NCBI GenBank assembly: GCA_050084985.1 | Contig: JBITNC010000001.1 | Location: 98,332,001-98,396,000, forward strand | DNA: 64,000 bases | DNA from: Nageia nagi | Taxonomy: Eukaryota; Pinophyta | Direction: 5' to 3' | Shown: piece by piece, positions 12,535 to 23,760 of the stretch | How positions within the stretch are numbered: position 1 is the first letter of the stretch | How the letters are laid out: each line of letters opens with the position of its first letter | Notes under the pieces: model-generated | Databases searched by the model: none | What the model saw: the letters and a program-made list of their open reading frames with translations, nothing else | What the model was told of the DNA's origin: nothing | Made by a program: the position numbers and the translations under genes

Positions 12535-12720
12535 TCCATCACATTAAATTATTTACAACCCTCATGTTATATGGATGCAAAATATGGATGGATACATAAA
12601 TATTGAGAATTATATGTCAATATGTATGATGCAAATATAATTTCATGGAATGTGACAATTGCAAGATATACATAAAATGGATAAGTTAAAAGGGATGGTG
12701 AATTTTTTGACAATAGGCCT
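12535..12720 (+). pseudogene. PPR motif fragment
   Basis: Plus-strand reading across stops gives MDAKYGWIHKY, ELYVNMYDANIISWNVTIAR and YT.NG, which is the end of one PPR motif and the start of the next (canonical MYAKCG, LFD.M..RD..SWN.MI.GY.QNG). It resembles the fragment at 12,785-12,930 closely and the two may be tandem duplicates. It is not translatable. Confidence 0.7.
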
Positions 12721-12784
12721 TAATTAAAATCAATATAACAACAAGATCGTGATAGTAAAAAACTTAACTAAAATAAATTATTTA

Positions 12785-13250
12785 CTTGAAAAAGCTTCAT
12801 TATATAGATGTAAAATGTGGAAGAATACACAAATCTTGGGAATTGTTTATCAATATGCATGATGCAAATGTAGTTTCATGGAATGCAATGATCACATGAT
12901 ATGCACAAAATGGATCCATTGAAAAGAATCATGAATTATTTGACAAAATACCTCATCAAAATGTCTCATGGATTGCAATGATTGTAGGATATGCAAAAAA
13001 AGATTTTATGAAAAGGCCTTAGAAACTTTTTAGTAGATTCAATGGTCAGGTGTAAAGATAAACTCTGTAACCTTTGTTAGCGTTCTTCCAACATGTGCCA
13101 ACATGGAAGATTTAGAAGAAGGCATGTATATCCATCAAAGTGTAGTTGAAAATAGTTTTTCATTGAATGTTATGGTTGTGAATGCCTTGATTTACATGTA
13201 TGCAAAAAGTGAAAGAATACAAGCTAGGGTTTCATCTAATTTTGTGAAAG
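12785..13250 (+). pseudogene. PPR gene fragment, three to four motifs
   Basis: This is the clearest PPR remnant in the window. Plus strand reads VKCGRIHKSWELFINMHDA, NVVSWNAMIT.YAQNGSIEK, HELFDKIPHQNVSWIAMIVG and YAKKDFMK. After a frameshift it continues SVTFVSVL-like wording (here PLLAFFQHVP in the adjoining frame), NMEDLEEGMYIHQSVVE, SFSLNVMVVNALIYMYAKSE and RIQARV. Frame breaks and in-frame stops show it is a pseudogene. The last part (about 13,150-13,250) is the sequence reiterated in the repeat that follows. Confidence 0.85.
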
Positions 13251-13870
13251 AATAAAAGCTAGGATTTTGTTGAATGTTGTGGTTATGAATTCAAGCTAGG
13301 ATTTTCATCAAATATTATGGTTGTGAATGGCATGATAAAGAATCGAATGTTGTGGTTGTGAAATTAAGATACATTTTTAATTGAACATTGTATTTATGAA
13401 TACCATGAAAAATAAGTATGTAAAACAAAATAGGAATGAGGCATAAAAAACTTACTTCAAGTGGAAAAAATTACAGATTGAAATCCTGAACGACTGTTGC
13501 TCATTTGAAAATTGTAGATTGACATGTATGTAAAATGTGTAAGAATACAAGCTAGGGTTTTATTGAATGTTATGGAAAAATACAAGCTAGGGTTTCATCA
13601 AATGTTATGGTTATAAATTCAAGCTAGAATTTAATCAAATGTTATGGTTGTGAAATCAAGCTAGGGAATTTGTCGAACATTGATATTGTGAATGCCATGA
13701 TAAATAATAAAATGTTGTAATTGTGAATTCAAGATAGGGTTTTAATCAAACATTATGGTTATGAATGCCATTATAAACAAGTATGCAAAAAAAAAGGAAT
13801 AAGTATAAACTTATTTATAATAGAAACAAAATTGCAAATTGAAATTGGGAACCACCATTGCTCGTTCGAT
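13150..13870 (+). repeat. PPR-derived reiterated segment
   Basis: The PPR-coding words tgttatggttgtgaatgcc (MVVNA) and acaagctagggtttcatc (QARVS) recur roughly ten times with decay, as near 13,275, 13,310, 13,345, 13,550, 13,580, 13,630, 13,660 and 13,730. A longer block is repeated as well: 13,427-13,505 (ending gaacgactgttgctcattt) matches 13,790-13,868 (ending gaaccaccattgctcgttcg). This looks like local duplication of PPR coding sequence after it stopped being a gene. Confidence 0.65.
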
Positions 13871-14650
13871 CACTTTGCCACATCAACATAACTAGCAATG
13901 ATAAATAATAAGTCGATAGATATACAAATCATAAGATAACTTTTCTGTTTACCCTTAAAGGTCCTCAAAATTCATGAAAATGGATAAACACCTTCTCTTT
14001 ATCCCTAAAATTACTTCAAAATATGTGATAAGGAATAAACACTTTATGATTAACTATGTAAAAAATAAGTATTTAACCCTTACCATTAATGACACATTAA
14101 AGGTGGTTGGTCATGCACAAAATGCATGCAAGATGATATGATATATGTTATAAATTCATATAATTTACCATTATAGGTTTGTAAATTCCTTACATCTAAC
14201 TCCATAAAAAATAAGCATTTAACCCCTACCTTTAATGAATGCATCAAACGTGATTGGTGATGTTCAAAATGCATCAAAATTTGGGCAGACAATTGAGGTA
14301 GGATGTAAACACCTTGAGTTTAACTTCCCCCATCAAAATGGATAGGGGAAATGTAATCACCTTGAGTTTACTTGATAAATAAGATTCATTTAACCACATA
14401 TAAAAATCTAGACAATAATATTACTTGGGGTAAATGCATTTTATTTATACTAGGAAAAAATAAAAGGCATTTACATTATAGGTTAAATACATTTTATTTA
14501 CAACCTTAACAAATTCCACTTTCCAAAAAAATTGAAGGAAATATGATTTACAAAAAAAGGGGTTAAACTTTACGTGTTTAAACCCATATGTGCATGGGCT
14601 TTGGCTCATGCATACATACCTTTTGCGATAACATAAATTTAGAAACTGGA
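13871..14650. other. Intergenic DNA with short direct repeats
   Basis: Phrases such as taaacaccttgagttta (near 14,305 and 14,355) and taccattaatga/tacctttaatga (near 14,080 and 14,230) repeat, the latter inside a duplicated 130-145-bp block (about 14,055-14,120 and 14,195-14,290). No coding remnant is seen. Confidence 0.35.
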
Positions 14651-14652
14651 GA

Positions 14653-14830
14653 GATCATTATTATGGTTTTAAGCCAAGTCATTCTAAAAACATACCCTAA
14701 AAATTAATGCCCTCCATGAGGAGATACCATTATTATGGTTTTAAGCCATGTTATTCCAAAAACCTTCCCTAAAAATCAACACCCACCATGGAATTTTCAA
14801 CGATTATAGGTTTCCTAAGTTTTCAAGATA
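14653..14830. repeat. Two 73-bp direct repeat units, related to 26,051-26,150
   Basis: The unit attattatggttttaagcca followed by ccctaaaaatcaacacccac-type sequence occurs at 14,653-14,719 and 14,726-14,791. A diverged third copy lies at about 26,051-26,113, and its downstream flank also matches (agttttcaaataatatggtc against aattttcaacgattataggt). This is a dispersed repeat of unknown type. Confidence 0.6.
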
Positions 14831-17380
14831 ATAAAACTCTATATAGTTCAATTTTTTCTTGAGAGATAATGCCTCAATAAATAATATTTTTGGATTCAAT
14901 ATATACTTTAAAAGAAATAAACATACATTTCAAAAATCACACATACTAAGAGCTTGGATGATTGGAATTCCAAATCCATTTCCACATAAATGGATTGCAC
15001 CTTAGTAGGGGTAACAATCCATTAGGAAGGATTGTATACAAGTGTCCAATAGTTATGTATGACCCTTATTTCTCATGGTATTTCTAATCACAACATCTCA
15101 GTAAACCTCCAACACTAATTCTAGTAGAGTTAGGATGACACAAATTAGCCATACCATCTACCAAGGATGCAACCAATATCAAAAAATAAAGGTTTACTAA
15201 CCATTTTAAATGATAAGGGTTACAACTCATGTTGAATAATAAGGGTCACCTAAAATATTTCAAATGAAAAAGATGCAACCTATGTTGAATAGTAATAATG
15301 CACTCTATGATTACCACCACACTGCTTCACTAGGTTGGGAATTCCCCACCATAATACTAAGCTAGTTGTGTATGCCAATACAACTAGATTTTAAATCCAA
15401 TTACCTTGCTACTAGGTTGAATAGCTCTGCAACGAGGGAAGCATACTTAGAAATTACAATAATGTGCTAATTACCTCTTTAATGAATGATGAATTTTTAA
15501 TAATTCCAATAAATAAATAGTTAAAAAGGAATTCTAAAATCCTTGTGATATTTTGGAAGCTTGATAATATTTTAGAATCCCATTGATAATTATGTGACTT
15601 AGCAATATTATGGTGACTTAATGACTTGGTGAAATAGTAATTAATGTATAGTTTAATGAAAAAAAAGAAATAAAAATGAAATTTAAGAACCAAATTAAAA
15701 CTAACACAAATAAAAGTTAAAGAAGAATAAAAAGTGATTTGAAGGATTTTCTACATATCTAACAAATCGCTACATTGATTATGAATTATTATATCCTCTC
15801 AGAAGTAGTTGAAGAGATACAAATGATGATAATGAGTCAAGGAGAAGGCTATCCGATTATCAATGATCAAAAGTAGAAATCAAACCATAATAGAGATAAA
15901 GTTAAAAATACTTCACTATTGATTATTTCTATAGTAATCATCATAATGGATGAACTCTTGAAAGTTGTAATTGAATATTATTAATATAAGATATCCCATT
16001 ATAATAATAATTTTTATTTCCTTGAAAGAAGGGAGCCTACATTATTTGATTTGATTATGCTTAAAGGATCTATTATAAACATATGTGGTTGCAATAGGAT
16101 CTCGATTCTATTATAATAATACAATGATAATGGCGAAGCCTCTTCATGCAAGAGGCAAAGAAGGACATTGGACCTCCCTTGGAGGAAGAGAGGAAAGGAG
16201 ATAAATTACCTCCTAAAATCCCTCATTCCATCATTTATCAATTTGTATAAAGAGGCCACTACAACTTTAGTGGGAAAGATCCATGATATTTGTTTGAACA
16301 TAAACTTATCAAAAAGTGGATAAAGTTGAGATGTAAGATTAAAGGTAGTTTGGATATTATTGTAATGCCTAATGATTACAATATATTTATACTTAATTAC
16401 ATAAAATATTAGGATTTTATCTTGAGCACTCCTTGGTTCTTTGGAATCCTAAGATTATTTTTAGAAAAAAACATGATGTAGTTTTAATCCATATAATGAT
16501 TGGTTTGATTTAGGTCACCCTTCCATATGTTTTATTCAATTATTGGCATAAAAAGTATTTGAAGGGATAACATGATATTTTGAAAAGCATTTATTTTAAC
16601 AATAGACAAAGTTATAAAGTCCCTAACAATAATGTTGGTAGAAATGTTTTATACCATGGTTGAATTTGGAGAAAATATATCAAAATCAATTATGCTTAAA
16701 TCATAAATTAGGGAGCAAGTTCAAGAATAATGTTATAAAAATAACATTACCTATGCTTAATGTGTGGTTAGGTTAGTTATAATGAGAGATATGTTTTTGG
16801 TGAAAGTAATCATAGTAAACATAATTCGCAATGAATGGAGACCAAAACAACATTATGAAGTGCAAGGCACAAATATGGTAAGAAACCCATTAGAACTCGA
16901 AGTAGATGAAATGTTGCAAAATGACGTAGAAGGAGATAACAATAATTAAGAAAATAAGGAGGAATACGGGTAACACGAGGATAATACCTCTAATTAGATA
17001 ATCATTTTCAAATATGGTCATTAAAATAATAAATAAAATGAGATTCATAAGAAAAATTATGAATTGCAACCTAAATCATAGTTGCAGACAAAAGATGATA
17101 GCTCACCTAGTAATGATAGATTAAAGGATCCAAATAGTAAGAAGAGATCATTAAATAAGGAAGGAATAATGATAATATAGGAAATGTTGGATGAACTAGG
17201 AAATAATAATGAAACAAAGATCTAATTGGATTTTAAAAACATAGTGGTGAATAAAACTCAATTTTTCAAATATTATGGTGGGATACCGCATGATAAAGAA
17301 ATCATAAACAAAATAAGGAAAAGTGGGATGCCCTAGTGAAAGCAATATGTGTAGGGAAAGTTTATAATGGGTAATTATAT
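14831..17380. other. Intergenic DNA; right part may be 5' leader of the Ty3/gypsy remnant
   Basis: No clear gene is seen. From about 16,200 the plus strand could include very decayed gag or leader sequence of the pol remnant that begins near 17,385, since the orientation and distance fit, but I cannot read a gag motif. The 61-codon frame at 16,764-16,949 has no recognised domain. Confidence 0.3.
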
Positions 17381-17384
17381 AAAA

Positions 17385-18520
17385 TAGGAATAATGTTTAT
17401 CATTGATTTAGGTGGATATGTTATTTTATTATGTGCTAAATGGATAGTTCAATTACAAGATGTTATAGTGAACTTTTATAATTTATTTGTTTATTGGAGA
17501 AAAAAATGGGAAACAAATCAAAGTCCAAGGATTGTAATCATCTTTGGTGAAGTGGTAATTTCACACCAAATGGAAAAAAATATTTGAAAGGAAAGGAAGA
17601 TGATTCATAACATAATATTAAATCATGACATAGAGATGTGGAAATTATGAATTAAATGTAAAAATATATTTCAAGAACTAGAAATTATACTCCCATTATA
17701 ACTCATGATCATGTAATTAACTTAAATTATAAAGCTTCATTATCCCAAAATTAGTCCATATAGACCATCACTCATAAAGAAATGAGATTAAGAAGTTTGT
17801 AAAATAAATATTAGAAAACATTTAATTTATCCATGTACTAGCCCATACTCTTCACCAATTGTGTTGGTGAAAAAGAAGGATGATTCATGGAGGATGTGTT
17901 AAGAATTTTATTATCTTAATAAACCTACTATCAAATATATCTATGTAATTGATTATTAGCTATACGAATTGCATGTTACCATAATTTTTGTTGATATTGA
18001 TTTAAGATCAAGTTATCATCAAACAATAATATAGTAAAATAAGAGAAACTAATTTGCAACATGTGGAACAAGTTTTACAAATATTAGAAAAAAGAATATT
18101 TTTTTGTAAAAAAATCTAAATACTCTTTTGATCTTATTGAAGTTGAGTATTTGAGTTATAATATGTTAGTATAATGAATAAAACTAGACCTTAGCAAAAT
18201 GAAAGAAATGAAGGATTGACCACCTCCAAAAAATATCAAAAGTATAACAAGTTTTTTGGCACTTGCAAGTTCTTATAAAAACTATTGTGTGAGATTATAG
18301 GAAAACAATATCACCTCTTAAACCACTTACAAAGAGAGATGCTTTCATATGGATAGAGTCAACTAAGGAGACATTTAATATGTTAATAAAGGCTATATGT
18401 TCAAAATACCCCAAACATTACTAAACCTTTTGTCATTGAATTTAATCCTTTAAGAATGGATATTAGTAAAGTTTTAATGTAAGAATAACATTCATTAACT
18501 TTTTAGAGTAAGTAGCTTTT
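17385..18520 (+). mobile_element. Ty3/gypsy retrotransposon pol remnant
   Basis: Plus strand 17,393-17,587 encodes a protease-linked segment (CAKWIVQLQDVIVNFYNLF). The RT N-terminus follows: RPSLIKK, then SPIVLVKKKDDSWRMC at about 17,850-17,895, LNKPTIK, LYELHVTIIF and IDLRSSYHQ. Next come LQHVEQVLQILEKRIFF and FEL-like wording of the thumb, GLTTSKKYQK, then the RNase H start KDAFIW-like (RDAFIWIES), KAICSKYP and PFVIEF. Stops occur throughout. The jump from SSYHQ to LQHVEQVLQIL near 18,045-18,055 removes the palm with the YxDD catalytic box, so the copy is internally deleted as well as decayed. No integrase or LTR could be assigned. Confidence 0.85.
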
Positions 18521-19790
18521 ATAATATTTTATGCCAAGAGGTGTTCCTAGAGTGGTAGCTCAAGGGAAGTGGAGGCCCAAATGTCACATGTCCATCTGTC
18601 AAACATCAACTTCAATATTTAAAAAATAAAAATAATTGAGGGGAGAATACAAATTTAAATTATAAATCTGAATGGAATACAAACCAACACATCTTTTAAA
18701 AATAAATATATAAATACAAATAAGAATATGAAGCATAGCATAAGCAAATTTGAAGGTTGCAGAAGTGAAGAGAGAATCATTTACACTCCACCAGTGGCAG
18801 AAGCAAATTTAACAAGATTTCAATGTAAGTAATTTTTTTGGGATCATTTACACTCCATTCTCTACATTCCCAACAAATCGTAGGTTATTGAATGCATTTG
18901 TTTCTTAAAATATGTAGTAGAAATTATTATATTAAAAAAATATAAATGATTTACAATAAAAATGAGTAAATAAAGTACACCTCATGTTAGTTCAATCTAA
19001 TCTTTTATAAGTGTTAAAATATGTTCTCTATAACATTTGATGTCTATTGCTCTTTGGCATGTAATTAAATATAAGGGTATTCACTGTAACATTCATATTT
19101 TACATTTTTGCTATGTAGCATTCCATTGTTTAAATCATTTTTTATTGGACACTAGGTAGTGCATGTGCTTAGTTGATAAGTTCACTATATATGTTGTAAT
19201 AGATTAGATTAAGTGACATCCACCTTCCATCTATATAATTATTGTACACTCTTAAACAATGTCATTGTGCTAAACTATGCTACTACATTGTTGTAGACAT
19301 GGTTCATTACATACATATTTTACTTTTCTTCTCATAGAAAGAGCATAAGACATTGTTTTTGAAAAAATGTAGAAAGGTTTGGATGACAACATAAGTGCCT
19401 CCAACAACAAAGTGTTTAATTTAAATAAATACAATGTAATATCTTTATTGTGGGTTTCATGGAAATATTTGGGTGCCTCCAACAATAAAGGGTTTAATTT
19501 AAATCATCATTATTTCTATGTTTAGAATGGAGAGTAATTCTTATAGTGAAGAAGATTTGAGCTTGAAATACTAGAAAAATTTAATAACTTAATTTTAATA
19601 TTCTTTTAATTGTTTTTAGAATGGGTCTCCAATTGACCAAAGAATATTTGCATATTTTAATAATGTTTTTATTTTATGTTAATTATAATACTCTCTTATG
19701 AAAAATAGTATTTTATTTTAATGTTATTTGAATAATATTTTAATTTTAAATTTTCATAGTTTTTAATTAATTAATAAATGTGTCATACTA
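18521..19790. other. Intergenic DNA, one short direct duplication
   Basis: The phrase gtgcctccaacaacaaag plus its continuation tgtttaatttaaat occurs at about 19,392 and again at about 19,469, a 77-bp spacing. Otherwise I see no coding remnant. The 3' part of the gypsy element should lie here but is not readable. Confidence 0.4.
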
Positions 19791-20079
19791 TAAGAAGAGG
19801 TAACATTATTTAGAATACAATCAAACAACAAAGGTTGCAAATGACAAAAAATCATAGAAAAGGAGAAAATGAAAAATGATTATAATGTCATGAAAAATGT
19901 AAAGCATCAATATCATGTGGAAGTATTTAAGATGAAAGAGAAAAAATACAAAATGGAAAAAAAATAAGGCTTTTTAACTATTTCAAATTCAAGGTTATTT
20001 TTAAATACTTATATATTTTATGTTATTATATATGAATGCATTTGCTTATGTTTTTGCAATAATTTTCCCATAATGATAA

Positions 20080-20500
20080 TGAATTCTAAAGAGCAAAGAG
20101 AACAACAAAGATTAAAAAACATAGGAAATATTATAGAGATTATAATCGATAATGATGTGCAGAAATGAGTGAGTCAAAAAGAAAGAGAAAGACAAAGACA
20201 AAGAGAATATCGAGCAAAAAGTAGGGTGGAAATGAAAAGTGAACAATAACAACAAAAAAGAGCAATAAACACTGAACGAAGAAGACAAACATGTGCAAAT
20301 ATGTTATAAAATCAAAGATAAGAAATGATTCAAAGATAAATGGAACAACAAAAAAGAAACTGAGAGAATAAAACATAATTTGAACTTGAGGAGGTTAGGA
20401 GAAAATGTGCAAATGATCAATGACTTCAACGTGCTAGACAATTTGAGGAACATAGTCAAAGACAAGAAATAATACATCATGATCATGGTCATGATAATGT
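20080..20500 (+). pseudogene. Helitron protein N-terminal basic repeat region
   Basis: Plus strand reads an Arg, Gln, Glu and Lys-rich stretch with words such as ERQRQREYRAKSR, TERRRQTCAN, RARQFEEHSQRQ, each about 20-40 residues apart. Many Helitron and related transposon proteins begin with a similar repeated basic segment. It is interrupted by stops. The start codon cannot be fixed. Minus-strand frames at 20,140-20,376 and 20,304-20,492 are shadows of it. Confidence 0.55.
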
Positions 20501-20759
20501 AAATGTTTCTGATGCATCCTCTTTTTTAGAAAGAAATGCTAGAAATATCATTATGGTGTGACAAACATAATATGAACCAACTGAGATATGAGAGACACCT
20601 CCAACATTCCATCCTTTAAGAGAAGGAAATGTAGAAGGTTTACAAGTGAATGCAAATAAAATAGATCATAATAGAACACATGAAAATACAAATACAAATA
20701 TTTGAATAGATTTCAAAGAAATACAAACATTATTTTGAATTCAATTGCAAAAACTTGCA

Positions 20760-22340
20760 TCACCATCCATGTGTTATATTTATCAAGAATCTTATCTTGG
20801 AATAAAGGTATGATCTACAACTCAAGGTCCAACATGCAATAGATGTAGACAAGAGAAAGTTCCTCATCAATTCTCTTACTCAATTAACATGGATCTTGGG
20901 TCTAAACCACTTGAATTAGCAAACTTGACACAAATTGAAGAAATATTGATAGCATGAGTCAATCCAATATTACAATTAGTGAATGATACAAAAGGCCAAT
21001 ATAAGTACAAAGGGCATACAATTAGCTTTCCATAAGAAGTGAAAGAAATTGTGAAGATACTACCTTATCCTATAAAAGACTTACCAATAATTATTTTTTG
21101 AAGAAGAGATCATGGCACAAATTACAATTTCATAGTAAATAAAGAGAGAGTCTATAAAGCTCTAAAGTATAAGATAGAACATGATAAGTTTTATAGGGAT
21201 GTGTAAATTAATGAAGATATTTTGAGAGATCTCCCTACCAATACCAATACAAATATATTTGACATTCTAAATTCTATTCATATGGAGTTTGATTTTGATA
21301 TGAATGAATATGTAGTAACTGGTCCAACAATTGAGATGGATGAAGGAAATGTCATTGACCACACAACATCTATGGCCTCTAAACCACCTAATGCACCAAA
21401 GGAGATGGAATTGATTCATGCATGGGTAAATAACCCTAACATGAAACCAAAAACACTTAATGATTGGCCTCAAATTGGAGCATCTCTTGTAAATAAGTAT
21501 GTCACAAAAGGGTTACTTGATATGGCATTTTCAACATTATTCCCAAATTGAAATTGTGATTGGATACAACCAAGAATAGAAAAAGTCTATCTTCATGAAT
21601 TTGCAAAATATTTATTTTGATATAGAGATCATCATTTTGTAAAGCATCCAAGATTTAGGTATTTCATGATGAACATGATAATGAGACATCATGCTCAGAA
21701 TTCTTCAATAATATTTGTGAAAAAGAGCCTTCAAGATTTGCCCACTATGATTAATGAATTGCGAGAACATATGGAAAACATCTCATAATCACATCTAGCA
21801 AAATTATTAATGGATTTTGACTCTTTAGTAAGAGGCACAAGATCTTATTGGATAAAGTGTCATGCTGAATTAAGTGATTTATTACATCAAATTAGATCAC
21901 CATTGACTACTTTCTTCACTTTGAGTGCAATTGATATGTATTGGCCTGACTCTCATGCATTGATGCTAGGAACACCACCAACAGATTCAAAAGAAGCACA
22001 AAAATGGTGATGATAAAATATTATTTATTATCCACATATTGTGGCAAATTACATGCATCTACAAAATATAATTTTTTGCAAGGAGGTCTTGCAAAAATGA
22101 ATGCAAGTCAAAGAATTTTGGTGTGGATATGGATGGCAACATAGGGGCTCTCCACATGTGCATGGATTCTTTTGGTTAGAGGGAGCTCCAAACATGGATA
22201 ATTTAGATTGGACAAGTCAAGAATAGGTGAAAAATGCACAAACATTTTTTGATAATATTGTACATGCATGGAATCCTTAAGGAGATCCACATCAACAAAA
22301 TATACATGTATGCTCCACATCAATCTATTTAATTTCATTT
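20760..22340 (+). pseudogene. Helitron Rep N-terminal domains with HUH motif
   Basis: Starts with CYIYQESYLG and CNRCRQEKVPHQFS, a cysteine-containing segment like the domain that precedes Helitron_like_N. Then come LPYPIKDLPIIIF, DHGTNYNF, KALKYKIEHDKFYRDV, and the longest clean frame (21,222-21,551, 109 codons). This is followed by CDWIQPRIEK, HPRFRYFMMNMIMRHHAQNS, GTRSYWIKCHAELSDLLHQI and SAIDMYWPDSHALM. At 22,155-22,163 the codons for His-Val-His lie in RGSPHVHGFFWLEGAP, the metal-binding HUH motif of rolling-circle Rep nucleases. Frames are joined across stops near 21,552, 21,620 and 22,010. Confidence 0.85.
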
Positions 22341-22382
22341 TGTAAATACAATAAGTGAAATAAATTAATGACTATTGTATAT
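22302..22382 (+). other. Probable intron 1 of the Helitron gene
   Basis: Homology-like reading stops at DPHQQNIH and resumes at NEHPCLRNTSQ. Between them lies AT-rich sequence that can be bounded by a GTATGC donor (about 22,310) and a TTTACCAG acceptor (ending near 22,391). The boundaries are approximate and inferred by eye. Confidence 0.4.
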
Positions 22383-22553
22383 ATTTACCAGATACTTCAA
22401 ATTGTTAATGAACACCCATGTTTGAGGAATACAAGTCAACTTGATCAAGTAGATTCAAATCTTGATTATGAAGAGATTCTTAATTGTGTGGAGTGTCACA
22501 CTGTATGTAGAGAAGGTGCATGCTTACAAAAAAAAGGAAAGATGGTTTGTAGG

Positions 22554-22640
22554 TAAGAAATTATAACTACTTTTATATATTTATTACTTTAAATATATAA
22601 TCTATTATGTCAATATAATTTTTCTTTTATAAGTATAATG
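22554..22640 (+). other. Probable intron 2 of the Helitron gene
   Basis: After KGKMVCR the sequence has GTAAGAAATT (from about 22,553), a near-consensus plant donor, then an AT-rich stretch ending in a T-rich tract and TTATAAG near 22,632. The protein reading resumes with NAPWPLSLDGSKLYKYLE. The length of about 80 bp is short but allowed for plant introns. Confidence 0.55.
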
Positions 22641-23760
22641 CACCATGGCCTTTATCTTTAGATGGATCCAAATTATACAAATATCTAGAAACAAAAGATA
22701 AAAAGTATGAACCAACAAGAAATTATGAATGAGTTAATACACATAATCAATACATATTACAACTATGGAGAGAAAATGTATAATGGAAACCTATTTTATC
22801 AAAGCATGATGTTATCAATTACATTGCCAAATATGCTACTAAGGCTTAGAAAAGTCCTGAAACCTATCAATAAATGTTTATGTGAATTGCAAATTTAGAA
22901 AATGATGATGATCCAACAAAAAGAGCATACACACATCTTCTAACAAAAATAATTATTGAGAGAGATATAGGGGCATAAGAAATATGTCATATGTTATTAA
23001 AGATTCCATTGGTAGAATGTAGTAGAGTTTATGTTTCTCTAAATGTTGGAAGACAAGTTTTCAAAGAGGTAGAAAAAAGTGATGAAGAAGAAACTGAAAT
23101 AGAAGATAAACTATAATTGATGGATATATGTAGTGACCATGTACAATGGAAACTATTTCTCTTATTGATGTAGCTAGATCATGGACATATAATCCAAAGA
23201 GGAGAAGTGACTTCAAATGGAATGCTAGAAAAAATGTAGCTATTATGAGGGTATGGATGCAATTTAACACAATCCCCAAAAAATAATAAAAAAAGTTTAT
23301 CGATTTTTATTGTTCAGATTTATTACTTTACAATCCATTTAGAAATATAGAAAGAGATATCAGGGTTGATGATAACACAATCATAAGAAATTGGGAGGCA
23401 TTCAACTACATACCTTGGCACATTGAGAGAATGAATAATTTACAAAATACAAAACAACAACATCATAGTGAATCAGAAGATGATGATGAATGAACAATTG
23501 AACAAAACACAATAGAGACTGAGTGGGAAATTATAGCCCAATTATATCTTGGAAATCAATTTGCAATGATAGAAATAAATATGCTTGGTAGAAGGGATGC
23601 TGATAAATAAGCACACTAGGATAATAAATATCAAGGAGAAGAACACACAAATAGAGAAATAAATTGGATAACTAGAATGAAACAAAATGGAATTTTTATT
23701 GATGATGATGCACATTTAGAATACTCATATGTGAGCCTTAGAAAAAAATAGAAACAAGTA
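22640..23760 (+). pseudogene. Helitron Rep C-terminal part with two-tyrosine motif
   Basis: Plus strand reads WPLSLDGSKLYKYLE, then VINYIAKYATKA with tyrosine codons at 22,820-22,822 and 22,832-22,834, a Y-x3-Y spacing as in the catalytic tyrosine pair of Helitron Rep. It continues KSPETYQ, RAYTHLLTKIIIERDIGA, VECSRVYVSLNVGRQVF, then TMETISLIDVARSWTYNPKR, DIRVDDNTIIRNWEAFNYI and ETEWEIIAQLYLGNQ before the helicase. Several stops occur, for example right after the YATKA segment and in the early part of the DUF-like linker. Confidence 0.8.

Noticed and set aside
21222-21551. 109-codon open frame as a stand-alone gene
   Set aside because: It is the cleanest stretch of the Helitron Rep N-terminal region and continues in neighbouring frames on both sides.
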